Made by a program: the position numbers and the translations under genes | Shown here: positions 1 through 9,333 of the stretch, in pieces | How the letters are laid out: every line of letters begins with the position of its first letter | Position numbering within the stretch: position 1 is the stretch's first letter | NCBI RefSeq assembly: GCF_000735585.1 | Contig: NZ_JNNO01000019.1 | Coordinates: 1-61,617, forward strand | Source: Devosia sp. LC5 | Lineage (GTDB): Bacteria; Pseudomonadota; Alphaproteobacteria; Rhizobiales; Devosiaceae | Reading direction: 5' to 3' | DNA length: 61,617 nucleotides | Notes under the pieces: generated by a model | Databases searched by the model: none | The model's input: only the letters and a program-made list of their open reading frames with translations | What the model was told of the DNA's origin: nothing

Positions 1-3
1 GGG

Positions 4-36
4 TCGTCGGCGGGGTCGGATGTGTATAAGGGACAG
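4..36 (+). other. Library adaptor remnant at contig end
   Basis: These 33 bases match the Tn5-based (Nextera-type) read-1 adaptor at 29 of 33 positions. The last 19 bases correspond to the mosaic end AGATGTGTATAAGAGACAG. All four differences are changes to G, which looks like base-calling error at a read end. The following 30 or so bases are also unusually G-rich. This is laboratory sequence, not genome, and it marks the window start as a contig end. Confidence 0.93.
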
Positions 37-386
37 GGTGGGGAGGCCGTGGGATGGGGGCGCCTGTCCAGTGGGGTTGGAAACTCGGCAGCCGGACCTG
101 CAAGAATGGTACCGCCTGAACCGGACCCTGCATAAAAAGCGGATCGTGACGGGCGGCCATTGGTCCACTCTATCTGTTTCGGAAGGCCCAATGGCCGCCC
201 GTTACCGTATAACCGCGACGCCACACCGGCCGGGCGGCGCTTCTGCATGCCGCCGAAAACTGACTCCGCTACAAGCCGTTACCGCAGGGCGCGGACTCTG
301 AACCAGAACTTCAATCGGCCTTGCAGTTCTATGCGCGCTGTGGCTATGGCTGGTCCTTGTTGTCTTTAAGCCCAGGTATCTGACCC
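37..386. other. Non-coding stretch upstream of rsmB
   Basis: No gene is recognised here. The first few dozen bases are G-rich and may be low-quality read ends next to the adaptor. The only structure seen is a 15-base perfect inverted repeat (149-163 with 188-202). Short open frames on the plus strand resemble no family known to me. Confidence 0.5.
149..202. repeat. 15-bp perfect inverted repeat with 24-base loop
   Basis: The arm at 149-163 (ACGGGCGGCCATTGG) is exactly reverse-complementary to 188-202. The loop is 24 bases and no T-run follows, so it is not a typical terminator. It could be a transcribed hairpin in the leader upstream of the methyltransferase, or a fold-back artefact near a contig end. 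Confidence 0.6.
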
Positions 387-1679
387 ATGCGCCTGCCAGG
401 CCGTCTTTCCGCCGCCATCGACGTCCTCACCGACGTCGAAACCCGCAAGCGCCCTGTCTCCGAGGCGCTCAAGGCCTGGGGTCTCAACAATCGCTTTGCC
501 GGGGCCGGCGACCGCGCCGCCATCGGCAATCTGGTCTATGACGCCTTGCGCCGCCGCGCCTCCCACGCCGCGCTGATGGGCAGTGACAGCCCGCGCGCTC
601 TGGTCCTCGCCGTCGCCATCCGCGACTGGAACGAGGACCCGGCCGCCCTCAGCGACAGCTTTGCCGCTGACAGCCACGCGCCCGAGCCGCTCACCGCGGA
701 CGAACTGGCCCGCGCCGTCGGCCAACTCCCCGACGGCACCGCGCCCCATATCCTTGCCGACGTCCCCGAATGGCTCGCGCCCTCCATCGAGCGGGCCTTT
801 GGCGACAATTGGATCGCCGAAGGGCAGGACATGGCAGGCCGGCCCTCGCTCGACTTGCGCACCAATACGCTCAAGGCCAGCCGCGACCGCGTGGTCAAAT
901 CCCTCGACCGCTTCCATCCGCGCCTCACCGCCATTTCGCCCGTCGGCGTCACCATGCCGGCCGGAGCAGGCGATGCGCGCACGCCCAATGTCACCAGTGA
1001 CGAAGGCTATCTCAAAGGCTGGTTCGAAGTGCAGGACCAGGGCAGCCAGATCGTCGCCGCCCTCGCCAATGCCCAGTCCGGCGAACAGGTGCTTGATCTC
1101 TGCGCCGGGGCAGGGGGCAAGACCCTGGCTCTCGCCGCCGCCATGGGCAATAAGGGCCAGATTTTCGCCTATGACAGCGACCGAAACCGCCTCGCCCCGA
1201 TCTATGATCGCCTCAAGCGCAATGGCGCTCGCAATGTGCAGGTCCGCGCCCCTCACCCCGGCGCGCTCGATGACCTCGCCGGCAAGATGGATCGCGTCGT
1301 TATCGACGCCCCCTGCACCGGCACCGGCACCTGGCGCCGCCGCCCCGATACCAAATGGAAGCTGACCCCCGACCTGCTGGCGCAACGCACTGCCGAACAG
1401 GCCGCAATCCTGGTCGAGGGCGCCCGCTACCTCAAGCCCGGCGGCACGCTGGTCTACATCACCTGCTCGATCCTGCCGGAAGAGAATGACGACCAGATCG
1501 TCGCCTTCATCAAAACCCACCCGGACTTCGTCTCACTGCCACCATCCGAGCTTTGGCAAGCCGCTTTCGGCACGGAAATCCACCCCGATGTGGAAACCGC
1601 CCAGTCCGGCATTGCGCTCACCCCGCGCCTCACCGGCACAGACGGATTCTATTTCAACGCCTTGCGCCGCGCCTCCTGA
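387..1679 (+). CDS. rsmB: RsmB-like 16S rRNA (cytosine-5) methyltransferase
   Basis: A 430-residue cytosolic methyltransferase of the RsmB/NOP (Sun) family, which methylates a cytosine of 16S rRNA using S-adenosylmethionine. The first ~80 residues look like the NusB-like RNA-binding domain of the family. The SAM-binding motif (DLCAGAGGKT) is near residue 235. The two family cysteines are in DAPCTGTG (near residue 311) and YITCSILPEEN (near residue 357). The length is close to E. coli RsmB. It lies upstream of guaA, with one convergent gene between. A symbol of sun/rsmB is reasonable, but target-base specificity is inferred from the family only. Confidence 0.88.
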   Translation: MRLPGRLSAAIDVLTDVETRKRPVSEALKAWGLNNRFAGAGDRAAIGNLVYDALRRRASHAALMGSDSPRALVLAVAIRDWNEDPAALSDSFAADSHAPEPLTADELARAVGQLPDGTAPHILADVPEWLAPSIERAFGDNWIAEGQDMAGRPSLDLRTNTLKASRDRVVKSLDRFHPRLTAISPVGVTMPAGAGDARTPNVTSDEGYLKGWFEVQDQGSQIVAALANAQSGEQVLDLCAGAGGKTLALAAAMGNKGQIFAYDSDRNRLAPIYDRLKRNGARNVQVRAPHPGALDDLAGKMDRVVIDAPCTGTGTWRRRPDTKWKLTPDLLAQRTAEQAAILVEGARYLKPGGTLVYITCSILPEENDDQIVAFIKTHPDFVSLPPSELWQAAFGTEIHPDVETAQSGIALTPRLTGTDGFYFNALRRAS

Positions 1680-1688
1680 TTCAAAACA

Positions 1689-2909
1689 TCAGGACGTCGT
1701 CTCGGCCAATTCGCGCTTCTGGAGCCGTCCGGGACGGCGCTCCAGCCCGCGCGCCCAGCGCACCACCGGTTGCTCCAGCAGCAGGAAACTGAGTGTCGCC
1801 ACCACAAAGCTGATGACGATTGCTGCGCCGCTCGAGGCCAGCCAGATCGTCCAGCCATTTTCTCCACTGGTCTCGAATGCCGGCGGCACCAGCCGCTCCA
1901 GCAGCCCGATCACCAGGAAATGCCAGATATAAACGCCGAACGACACCTCGGCGATATAGCGCGCCACTGGATTATCCAGCAACCGCCCGGCCAAAACCGA
2001 CGAGGGCAGGGCCACCAGCCCCATGGCAATCGCCAGCGGCATAAAGGGGAACCCATAGGGCAGGTCCAGCCAGCCAAAGCCCTCATTGAGCCCGCCAATA
2101 TGGGCCACCATCACCCAACCCGCAGCCACAACGCTGGCCAACCCGACCACATCGAACAAATACGAGTGCATCGCCGCCAGCTTCACCTGCACCCCGGCCG
2201 CCAGCGCCCCCAGCGCGAAAATGGCGAAGAACCCGATAGGATTAAACCGCGGCATCCACGCCTTGGCGCCGCCAACCAGCCCATATTTCCAGCCCCGCTC
2301 GACCTCGTCGATCGGCGCCCACTGCACCACCATCCAGTGCAGCGCCAGCACCACGCCAATAACGCCGACCCAGGCAAACCGCGCCGGCCAGCCCCTGAGG
2401 CCCACCGCAAACAGCACAGCCAGGAAAAACGGCAGCAGCAGATACGAGGTCACCTCAAACCCGATCGACCACAGCGGCCCATTATTGTTGACCGGAAACA
2501 GCGTCACCCAATGCCAGTCGCTGACGAGGAAGAACCCCGCGACAAACCGCACGATCTCCTCGCGCCCCAGATCATAGCCATAGATTGTCAGCCCCAGCAG
2601 GAAGCTGACAATCAGCGCCAGCCAGAACCCCGGCAGGATGCGCGCCGCCCGCCGCAGCGCATAAATCCCCAGCGAGGGCATCGGCTCCCCGGCGTCAAGC
2701 GCCCTCCAGAATGGCCGCGCCAAGAGAAACCCGCTCAGCACGAAAAACACCGCAACGCCGAAGCTGCCCATCACGGCCAAGTCCACCACGCCCTGGAACG
2801 GGCCCGGCACATTATTGCCATCCATGCGGAACGCCAGGTGATGCAACAGCACCATCAGGCAAGCGGCGGCGCGCAGAAAATCGGCGCCGAGCAATCGCTG
2901 TTGCGTCAA
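1689..2909 (-). CDS. Acyltransferase 3 family membrane protein (OafA/YrhL-like)
   Basis: A 406-residue integral membrane protein with about ten hydrophobic segments. Near the N-terminus it carries the family signature of a first membrane helix ending in a His-His pair (VLLHHLAF). Members move acyl groups onto sugars of lipopolysaccharide, exopolysaccharide or other surface glycans. No sugar-synthesis genes are nearby, so the substrate cannot be told. It converges on rsmB with a 9-base gap and is divergent from guaA. The C-terminus is rich in Arg and lies in the cytosol by prediction. Confidence 0.85.
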   Translation of the reverse strand: MTQQRLLGADFLRAAACLMVLLHHLAFRMDGNNVPGPFQGVVDLAVMGSFGVAVFFVLSGFLLARPFWRALDAGEPMPSLGIYALRRAARILPGFWLALIVSFLLGLTIYGYDLGREEIVRFVAGFFLVSDWHWVTLFPVNNNGPLWSIGFEVTSYLLLPFFLAVLFAVGLRGWPARFAWVGVIGVVLALHWMVVQWAPIDEVERGWKYGLVGGAKAWMPRFNPIGFFAIFALGALAAGVQVKLAAMHSYLFDVVGLASVVAAGWVMVAHIGGLNEGFGWLDLPYGFPFMPLAIAMGLVALPSSVLAGRLLDNPVARYIAEVSFGVYIWHFLVIGLLERLVPPAFETSGENGWTIWLASSGAAIVISFVVATLSFLLLEQPVVRWARGLERRPGRLQKRELAETTS

Positions 2910-3039
2910 AAGACTCGTCCTCCGTGGGTCCTGCCCAACGCCTGCCTGATCAATTCGTTGCGATTATGACTATGCCCGCAAACCAGTCCTGCAAACTTGC
3001 ACCCTTGCGGAATCTGCGGCGTGACGATATGGCCTCGCC

Positions 3040-4608
3040 ATGAAAACCCCAGACACTGCCGCCCCCGACGCAATCCTTATCGTGGACTTCGGTTCGCAGG
3101 TCACCCAACTGATCGCGCGCCGCATTCGCGAGACAGGGGTCTATTGCGAAATCCACCCGTTTCAGAACGCCAGCGCCGCCATGGCCGCGCTCAAGCCCAA
3201 GGGTGTCGTGCTCTCGGGCGGGCCGGCCTCCACGCTGGATGAAAACGCCCCCACCATCGACCAGTCGATCCTTGATGCCGGCGTGCCGATCCTGGGCATC
3301 TGCTACGGCCAGCAGGCACTCTGCATGGCCCTGGGCGGCAAGGTCGAAGCCGGTCACCACCGCGAATTCGGCCGCGCCGAGGTCAAGGTACAAAAACCAT
3401 CCGCGCTCTATGACGGCGTTTGGGACCTGGGCACCGAACACCAGGTCTGGATGAGCCACGGCGACCGCGTCGTCGCGCTCCCCCAAGGTTTTGAAGTCGT
3501 CGGCACCTCGGCCAACGCCCCCTTCGCCATGATCGCCAACGAAGCCCGCCGCATCTGGGCCGTGCAATTCCACCCCGAAGTGGTGCACACCCCCGACGGC
3601 GCCAGGCTCTACGCCAATTTCGTCCACACTATCTGCGGCGTGGAGTCCAACTGGACCATGTCAGCCTATCGCCACAAGATGATCGAAAAGATCCGCGATC
3701 AGGTCGGCACCGGCCGGGTCATCTGCGGCCTCTCCGGTGGCGTCGATTCCTCCGTGGCTGCCGTGCTGATCCACGAAGCCATCGGCGATCAGCTCACCTG
3801 CATCTATGTCGATCACGGCCTGATGCGGCTCAACGAGAGCGAACAGGTCGTCACCATGTTCCGCGATCAGTACAATATCCCGCTGGTCCATGTGGATGCC
3901 TCCGAAGTGTTCCTGCGCGAACTTGACGGCCAATCCGACCCCGAAACCAAGCGCAAGATCATCGGCCGCCTGTTCATCGAAACCTTTGAGGCCGAAGCTA
4001 AAAAGCTCGGCGGCGCCAATTTCCTCGCCCAGGGCACGCTCTATCCCGACGTGATCGAAAGCGTCTCCTTCACCGGCGGCCCCTCGGTTACCATCAAGAG
4101 CCACCACAATGTGGGCGGCCTGCCCGAGCGCATGAACATGCAACTCGTCGAGCCGCTGCGCGAATTGTTCAAGGATGAAGTGCGCGTTCTCGGCCGCGAA
4201 TTGGGACTACCCGACAGCTTTATCGGCCGTCACCCGTTCCCCGGCCCGGGCCTCGCCATCCGCTGCCCCGGCGGCATCACGCCCGAAAAGCTCGATATCC
4301 TGCGCCAGGCCGACGCTATCTATCTCGATGAAATCCGCAAGTCGGGCCAGTACGACAAGATCTGGCAGGCCTTCGCCGTGCTGCTCCCGGTCCAGACCGT
4401 CGGCGTCATGGGCGATGGCCGCACCTACGAATTCGTCTGCGCCCTGCGCGCCGTCACCTCGGTCGATGGCATGACCGCCGATTTCTACCAGTTCGACATG
4501 AACTTCCTCGGCAAAACCGCCACCCGCATCATCAACGAAGTCCGCGGCATCAACCGCGTCGTCTACGACGTCACCAGCAAGCCCCCCGGCACCATCGAGT
4601 GGGAGTAG
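3040..4608 (+). CDS. guaA: GMP synthase (glutamine-hydrolysing)
   Basis: A 522-residue enzyme converting XMP, glutamine and ATP to GMP, the last step of guanine nucleotide synthesis. The N-terminal class I amidotransferase has the nucleophile in GICYGQQ (Cys88) and the catalytic His-x-Glu in QFHPEV (near residue 172). The ATP pyrophosphatase domain follows, with the PP-loop GLSGGVDSS near residue 230. The C-terminal dimerisation domain ends in the conserved PPGTIEWE tail. Length and motifs are complete. A hairpin followed by a T-rich stretch lies just after the stop. Confidence 0.98.
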   Translation: MKTPDTAAPDAILIVDFGSQVTQLIARRIRETGVYCEIHPFQNASAAMAALKPKGVVLSGGPASTLDENAPTIDQSILDAGVPILGICYGQQALCMALGGKVEAGHHREFGRAEVKVQKPSALYDGVWDLGTEHQVWMSHGDRVVALPQGFEVVGTSANAPFAMIANEARRIWAVQFHPEVVHTPDGARLYANFVHTICGVESNWTMSAYRHKMIEKIRDQVGTGRVICGLSGGVDSSVAAVLIHEAIGDQLTCIYVDHGLMRLNESEQVVTMFRDQYNIPLVHVDASEVFLRELDGQSDPETKRKIIGRLFIETFEAEAKKLGGANFLAQGTLYPDVIESVSFTGGPSVTIKSHHNVGGLPERMNMQLVEPLRELFKDEVRVLGRELGLPDSFIGRHPFPGPGLAIRCPGGITPEKLDILRQADAIYLDEIRKSGQYDKIWQAFAVLLPVQTVGVMGDGRTYEFVCALRAVTSVDGMTADFYQFDMNFLGKTATRIINEVRGINRVVYDVTSKPPGTIEWE

Positions 4609-4611
4609 AGG

Positions 4612-4652
4612 GGAAACGGCGGCAATAGCATAGTTTCTACGCCGTTTTCTTT
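4612..4652 (+). terminator. Probable terminator of guaA
   Basis: AAACGGCG (4614-4621) pairs with CGCCGTTT (4640-4647) around an 18-base loop. It is followed by a T-rich stretch (TCTTTCT) and sits just after the guaA stop codon. The stem is only 8 bp, so strength is uncertain. Confidence 0.55.
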
Positions 4653-5102
4653 CTGACGGTCATTGCTCGGTCGGGTCTCATTTGCTTCGGTGCCCGTGGT
4701 CCACCCTTTGACCTGAACCCTAGGCTGAGGCGATGTAAAGCACGCTCTTCATTGCCTCCGACCGTAGCGTACCGTGGCGTACAAATCGGCGGGGCACGTC
4801 ACCCAATGCGTCGCGTTCGAGACGAGCGTCCGCCTCTCTTGGCGTCCCCCTCTTTGAAGATGGTGAGGGTCGACCGTTGCCCACAAGGGCAGCAGTCCAC
4901 AGGCCGCCGTTTTGGGGCCGAGAGCGGACCGGCCGGTTCTGTACTTCGGATGCAGATACCAGATACCAACCCCAATTTTCGGCTCACTGATCACCTGGCC
5001 TGCGACCGCTCGATGCGCTGGAGCCCAAGGCAGGGCATGCGTCTGCAGGGGGCCAACGTCGCTGGTTGGCTTCAAGAAACGCAACCGCAACTAGGGCTAA
5101 GG
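4653..5102. other. Intergenic stretch with no recognised gene
   Basis: About 450 bases between guaA and the iron-uptake operon, whose last gene ends at 5103 on the minus strand. Open frames exist on both strands, including a 113-codon one on minus. None resembles a known family or has a good ribosome binding site. No repeat or RNA gene was recognised. Confidence 0.5.
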
Positions 5103-5891
5103 TCAGCGGCGACTGCGCCGAAGGTCGACGTCGAAATGAGGTGCCGCGCCATTACCGAGATCGACAAACCGGCCCTGGACATTAAAGGTCTTTTCGATCA
5201 ATCCGCTGGCCGCCAGAGGGCCTGCGGGTCCTTCAAAGGATAGCCTGCCGCGATTGAGCAATACGACACGGTCGGCAACCATCATGGCCTGATTGAGGTC
5301 GTGGATGGCAAGAATGACGGTCACCCCGCGGTCGCGGCTTAGCCGTCCGACCAGTTCGAGCACCTCGACTTGATGGCCAATATCAAGGAAGGATGTCGGC
5401 TCATCCAGAATGAGGATTTCGGCCTCTTGCGCCAGCGCGGCGGCGATCCAGGCGCGTTGGCGTTCGCCGCCCGAAAGTTCGCGCAGCCCCCGGCCGGCAA
5501 GATCGGCAAGGCCAGTGCTATCCAGCGCCCAATCGATGGCGGCCTGGTCCTGCGAGCCATAGGCGCGCCATAGGCCGACATGGGCAAAGCGCCCCTGTCG
5601 GACCAATTGCTCGACCGACATCTCGTCGGGCGCGATGGGTGCCTGCGGCAGGAAGGATAGCCGTTTGGCCAGATCGCGGCGGCGCCAGCTGGCAAGGGCA
5701 CGGCCATCAAGCTCCACGCTGCCGCTATCGGGCCGGGTCAGTCCCGCCAGGGCATGCAATGCCGTGCTTTTCCCCGAGCCATTGGGCCCGATAAGGGCGA
5801 GCACTTCACCCTTTTGCACCGATAGGGTCAGGGCATGCAACGCTTGCCGGCTGCCATAGCTGACACTGAGATCGGTACATTGGAGCGACAT
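5103..5891 (-). CDS. Iron-chelate ABC transporter ATP-binding protein (FecE/FepC type)
   Basis: A 262-residue ATPase of the siderophore/heme/B12 importer family. Walker A is GPNGSGKST (near residue 35), the signature is LSGGERQR, Walker B is ILILDEPTSFLD and the switch histidine is in AIHDLNQ. The start is the ATG at 5891; the frame stays open further upstream only as a shadow of the permease gene. It is the last gene of a five-gene minus-strand operon, with 8 bases between it and the preceding permease. The substrate is inferred to be a ferric siderophore or heme. Confidence 0.93.
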   Translation of the reverse strand: MSLQCTDLSVSYGSRQALHALTLSVQKGEVLALIGPNGSGKSTALHALAGLTRPDSGSVELDGRALASWRRRDLAKRLSFLPQAPIAPDEMSVEQLVRQGRFAHVGLWRAYGSQDQAAIDWALDSTGLADLAGRGLRELSGGERQRAWIAAALAQEAEILILDEPTSFLDIGHQVEVLELVGRLSRDRGVTVILAIHDLNQAMMVADRVVLLNRGRLSFEGPAGPLAASGLIEKTFNVQGRFVDLGNGAAPHFDVDLRRSRR

Positions 5892-5899
5892 GGCGGGTC

Positions 5900-6934
5900 T
5901 CACGGGGTGCGGCGCAGCAGCGACAAAAGGATTGGCGCGCCACCGATAGCCGTGACGACGCCGATGGGGATTTCCTGGCTGCCGCCGATGAGACGGCCCA
6001 CCAGGTCGCCGACCACAACCAACGTTGCACCCAGAAAAATCGTCAATGGCAGCACCAGGGCGAAGCGACGTCCGGCGATGAAGCGCGCCAGGTGGGGCAC
6101 GACCAGCCCTACAAAGATCAGCGGCCCGACCGCGCCAACGGCACTGGCCGCGAGCATGCAGGCGATTAGCAGGATGATGCTGAACTGCCGCCGATAGCTC
6201 AGCCCGAACGATCGCGCCACATCGGCATCGAAGCGCAGCATGTCGATCGGCCGCCGCAGCAGCGGCAGTGCGAGCAGCCCCAGTAGGGTGAGCGGCAGCA
6301 GAAATACCACATGGTCCCAACTCCGCGCATAAAGGCTGCCCGCCAGCCATTGCATGACGATTTCGAGCCGCGCCGTGCCCCAACCCGAAATAATGCCCAT
6401 GGCCAGGGCATGCAGCACGGCGCCAACGGCAATCCCGCAAAGCGTAACGCGGAGCGGGCTGAGACCGTGGCGCATGGCCAGAAAATAGACCACGACACCC
6501 GCCAGGCCGCCACCGAGGCAGCCGACCAGCGGCAGCCACTGCACCGGCAGCGAATACAGCACGTGCGGATCTGAATTAAAGCCATAGACGGCGACAAACA
6601 GGAAGATGCTGATGGCGAGCGTCGCGCCCTGCGAGACACCCATGATCGATGGATCTGCCAGCGGATTGCGGGTGATCGATTGCAGCAGCAGGCCCGCGAC
6701 CGAAAAATGGATGCCGGCCAATAGGCCTGTGATCACCCGCGGCAGGCGGATATCGCCGATGATCAATCGGGCATCGGCCGAACCGTGCCCCAGCAGGACA
6801 TTGAGTACCTCGCCAGGCGGCATATTGACGACGCCCATGAACACCGCTGCCGTGCCGGCCAGCAAGGCTACAGGCGCCAATGTCCAGAGCGGCCAATCGG
6901 GAAAGCGGGTCTGGATGGTGCCGGCGAGGTTCAT
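5900..6934 (-). CDS. Iron-chelate ABC transporter permease (FecCD family), second subunit
   Basis: A 344-residue permease of the FecCD/BtuC family with about nine to ten membrane helices. Family motifs seen are the SITRNPLADPSIMGVSQGA segment and the C-terminal GAPILLSLLRR. It should pair with the neighbouring permease and the FecE-type ATPase. The chosen start at 6934 overlaps the stop of the upstream permease by the 4-base ATGA, which indicates translational coupling. The long upstream extension of the open frame is a shadow of that neighbour and was dropped. Confidence 0.92.
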   Translation of the reverse strand: MNLAGTIQTRFPDWPLWTLAPVALLAGTAAVFMGVVNMPPGEVLNVLLGHGSADARLIIGDIRLPRVITGLLAGIHFSVAGLLLQSITRNPLADPSIMGVSQGATLAISIFLFVAVYGFNSDPHVLYSLPVQWLPLVGCLGGGLAGVVVYFLAMRHGLSPLRVTLCGIAVGAVLHALAMGIISGWGTARLEIVMQWLAGSLYARSWDHVVFLLPLTLLGLLALPLLRRPIDMLRFDADVARSFGLSYRRQFSIILLIACMLAASAVGAVGPLIFVGLVVPHLARFIAGRRFALVLPLTIFLGATLVVVGDLVGRLIGGSQEIPIGVVTAIGGAPILLSLLRRTP

Positions 6935-7938
6935 GGCCCTGCTCCGGCCGTGACCAAGCTGCGGCGCTGCACCAGGTAGATGAAGAACGGCCCGCCGATT
7001 AGCGCGGTCAGTATGCTGATCGGCAATTCGCGCGGGGCGGCGATGGTGCGTGCCAGCACGTCGGCGAGAACCAGTATCATGCCGCCTAAGGCCAGATTGA
7101 GTACAATACTCCAGGCCTCGCCGGCCGGCTTCATCAGCCGCACCAGATGCGGTACGGCCAGGCCGATAAACGCGATCGGACCGGCAACCGGGGTAACCCC
7201 GGCGACCGGAGCGACTGCAAACAACAAGAGTAGCAGTTTCCATTGCCTGAGCCGTACGCCCATGCCAGCGGCCACCCCATCGCCCAGCTTGAGCAGGGCG
7301 ATGATCCGGTGGCTGAGCAAAGCGCCGACAACGCCCATGCTCACCCAGGGCAGCATGAAGCCAACATGCCCCCACGAGCGTCCTTGCAATCCTCCCGAAA
7401 GCCAGAACAGTACGGATGGCGATTGTGGTCCGCCCAGCAGCAGGACATAGGTGGTGATGCCGCCCAGAAAGAGCGAGATGGTGATGCCGCCCAGCGCCAG
7501 ATGGAGTGGTGACGCCTGTCCACCGCGCGCCACCCACAAGCATGCGGCAGCCGCAGCCAGACCCCCGGCAAAGCCGATAGGCGGGTAGTAGATCGAGGAA
7601 ATGGCGGGCAGGAAAAAAAAGCACGATACGATGACGGTCACGGCGCCCGCCGTGACGCCGGTCAGGTCCGGCGCAGCAAGCGGATTGCGGGTGATCGATT
7701 GCAGCAGCGCACCCGACACCGCCAGCCCCGCGCCCGTCAGAAAGGCGGCAATGCTGCGCGGCAGCCGCAAGGTCCAAACGATGACGCCATCCAGTCCGTG
7801 ATTGGGCGACAACACCGCCGCCACGGCGGCAGGCAGCGTCATCGCCTTGGCGCCGGTCAGCAGCCCGGCAAAGCCGATAGATATCGCCAGGGCCAACGCC
7901 ATTGCAGCCAATAATGCGGAGCGCTGTGCGGGCTTCAT
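6931..7938 (-). CDS. Iron-chelate ABC transporter permease (FecCD family), first subunit
   Basis: A 335-residue permease of the FecCD family with the conserved SITRNPLAAPDLTGVTAGA segment and the C-terminal IGGPFFIYLVQRR motif. It has multiple hydrophobic segments from residue 10 onward. Its start overlaps the stop of the upstream MATE gene by 4 bases (ATGA), and its stop overlaps the start of the second permease in the same way. All three are therefore likely made from one transcript in coupled fashion. Confidence 0.92.
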   Translation of the reverse strand: MKPAQRSALLAAMALALAISIGFAGLLTGAKAMTLPAAVAAVLSPNHGLDGVIVWTLRLPRSIAAFLTGAGLAVSGALLQSITRNPLAAPDLTGVTAGAVTVIVSCFFFLPAISSIYYPPIGFAGGLAAAAACLWVARGGQASPLHLALGGITISLFLGGITTYVLLLGGPQSPSVLFWLSGGLQGRSWGHVGFMLPWVSMGVVGALLSHRIIALLKLGDGVAAGMGVRLRQWKLLLLLFAVAPVAGVTPVAGPIAFIGLAVPHLVRLMKPAGEAWSIVLNLALGGMILVLADVLARTIAAPRELPISILTALIGGPFFIYLVQRRSLVTAGAGP

Positions 7939-9329
7939 GCGGGAGCCGCCGCCGATGGAACCGCCATGGCGCCGCGTTCAAAGGTCACGACCATGCCCAG
8001 CGCCGTGACCACGAGCCCGAGCGCCAACCCGATCCAGATGCCGGCCGGTCCAAGATGGAAATGCAATCCAAGCAGCCATGCCACGGGCACACCGACGACC
8101 CAATAGCCCACCATGGTCACCCAAAAGCCGATCCCCGCCCGCTGCACGCCGCGCAAGGCTCCGATCGCCACATTCTGCAAGCCATCGAAGACCTGCATGG
8201 CAGCGGCGAGCGGCAACAGGGTCAGCGCCACGGCCGTGACCGCTGCCTTGTCGGCGCCCAGGCCGAAAGCTGCCAGCAGGCTGTGCGGGATCAGCAGATA
8301 GAGCTGTGCAAACATCGCCATGACCGCAGCGACGACAACCAGGCCGGTACGGCCGGCCCGCAACGCCGCAGCGGCATTACCACGCCCGACACCTTCGCTC
8401 ACCCCGATAGAGGTCGCGTGCGACAATCCGATGGACAGCATGAAAACGACATAGGTGATTTGATTGACCACGGCATGGCCGGCCAATGCCGCAGCGCCGA
8501 ATGTGCCGACCATCAGGGTGATGACGGCGGTGAACCCGGCTTCCGAGCCGTAGGAACCCGCGGTGGGAATGCCAATGGCGAGCAGCCGGCGCACCGAATG
8601 CCAGATATCGGCGCGCGCTACCGGCCGCTCGAAGCGAAACGAGGCATGCGTGACCCACACAATGGCCCCGAACTGGGCCAGATAGGCGATGGAACTGCTG
8701 GCCGCCACACCGGCCGCACCCAGTCTGGGCAGGCCGAACGCGCCATAGATGAAGCCATAGTCGAACGCGGCGTTGATCACGATCGTGGCCAGCGTGATGA
8801 CCAACAACGAATTGGTCTTTCTGCGGCCGACCACGACCCCGCGATAGGCGTAGAACCAGAAGAGCGGAAAAATGCCGGGCGCAACGAGAATGAGATAGTG
8901 CGCGGCAATGGCCGCAGCGGCCGGGTCCTGGCCCAGATGCCCCAGCATTCCGCCGCCCAGCACAAAACAGCCCGCGGCCAGCACTGTAGCGCCGCTCGCC
9001 ACGATCAGCGCGGCGAGCAGATGGGCCGAGGCAACACCCTCGCGCTGGCCGGCGGCCACCAGATTGGAGGTTCCGACGATCAGTCCGAATCCCATGGTGC
9101 GGAGCAGGTTGAACGCGAAGAAGCCGAGCGCGCCACCGGCCAGCGCCTCGCCACCGAGCCAGCCCAGCATGACGATGTCCGTCGTGGAAATCGCCACCTG
9201 GGCAAGCTGCACCAGCGACAGCGGCAGCGCCAGGCCAATAATATGCCGGGCTTCGCGCAGACTAGGCAGCGAATTGGTCAAGAAGGGCAATCCTGTGCAG
9301 ATGCAATGGCGAACCCGGAGGTCCAGCAT
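7935..9329 (-). CDS. MATE family multidrug/metabolite exporter
   Basis: A 464-residue member of the MATE (NorM-like) family, with twelve predicted membrane helices and the duplicated layout of the family. It begins with LREARHIIGLALPLSLVQLAQ, typical of the first helix region. MATE proteins export cationic drugs or metabolites using a Na+ or H+ gradient. It sits between the binding-protein gene (4-base gap) and the first permease (4-base overlap), so it is a true operon member. It may export a siderophore or protect against chelate toxicity (inference). The ATG at 9329 was chosen; a TTG start slightly downstream is possible. Confidence 0.88.
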   Translation of the reverse strand: MLDLRVRHCICTGLPFLTNSLPSLREARHIIGLALPLSLVQLAQVAISTTDIVMLGWLGGEALAGGALGFFAFNLLRTMGFGLIVGTSNLVAAGQREGVASAHLLAALIVASGATVLAAGCFVLGGGMLGHLGQDPAAAAIAAHYLILVAPGIFPLFWFYAYRGVVVGRRKTNSLLVITLATIVINAAFDYGFIYGAFGLPRLGAAGVAASSSIAYLAQFGAIVWVTHASFRFERPVARADIWHSVRRLLAIGIPTAGSYGSEAGFTAVITLMVGTFGAAALAGHAVVNQITYVVFMLSIGLSHATSIGVSEGVGRGNAAAALRAGRTGLVVVAAVMAMFAQLYLLIPHSLLAAFGLGADKAAVTAVALTLLPLAAAMQVFDGLQNVAIGALRGVQRAGIGFWVTMVGYWVVGVPVAWLLGLHFHLGPAGIWIGLALGLVVTALGMVVTFERGAMAVPSAAAPA

Positions 9330-9333
9330 TGGG

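Noticed and set aside
4749..5090. 113-codon open frame on the minus strand in the guaA downstream region
   Set aside because: It has no ribosome binding site, no recognisable family, and an equally long frame overlaps it on the other strand.
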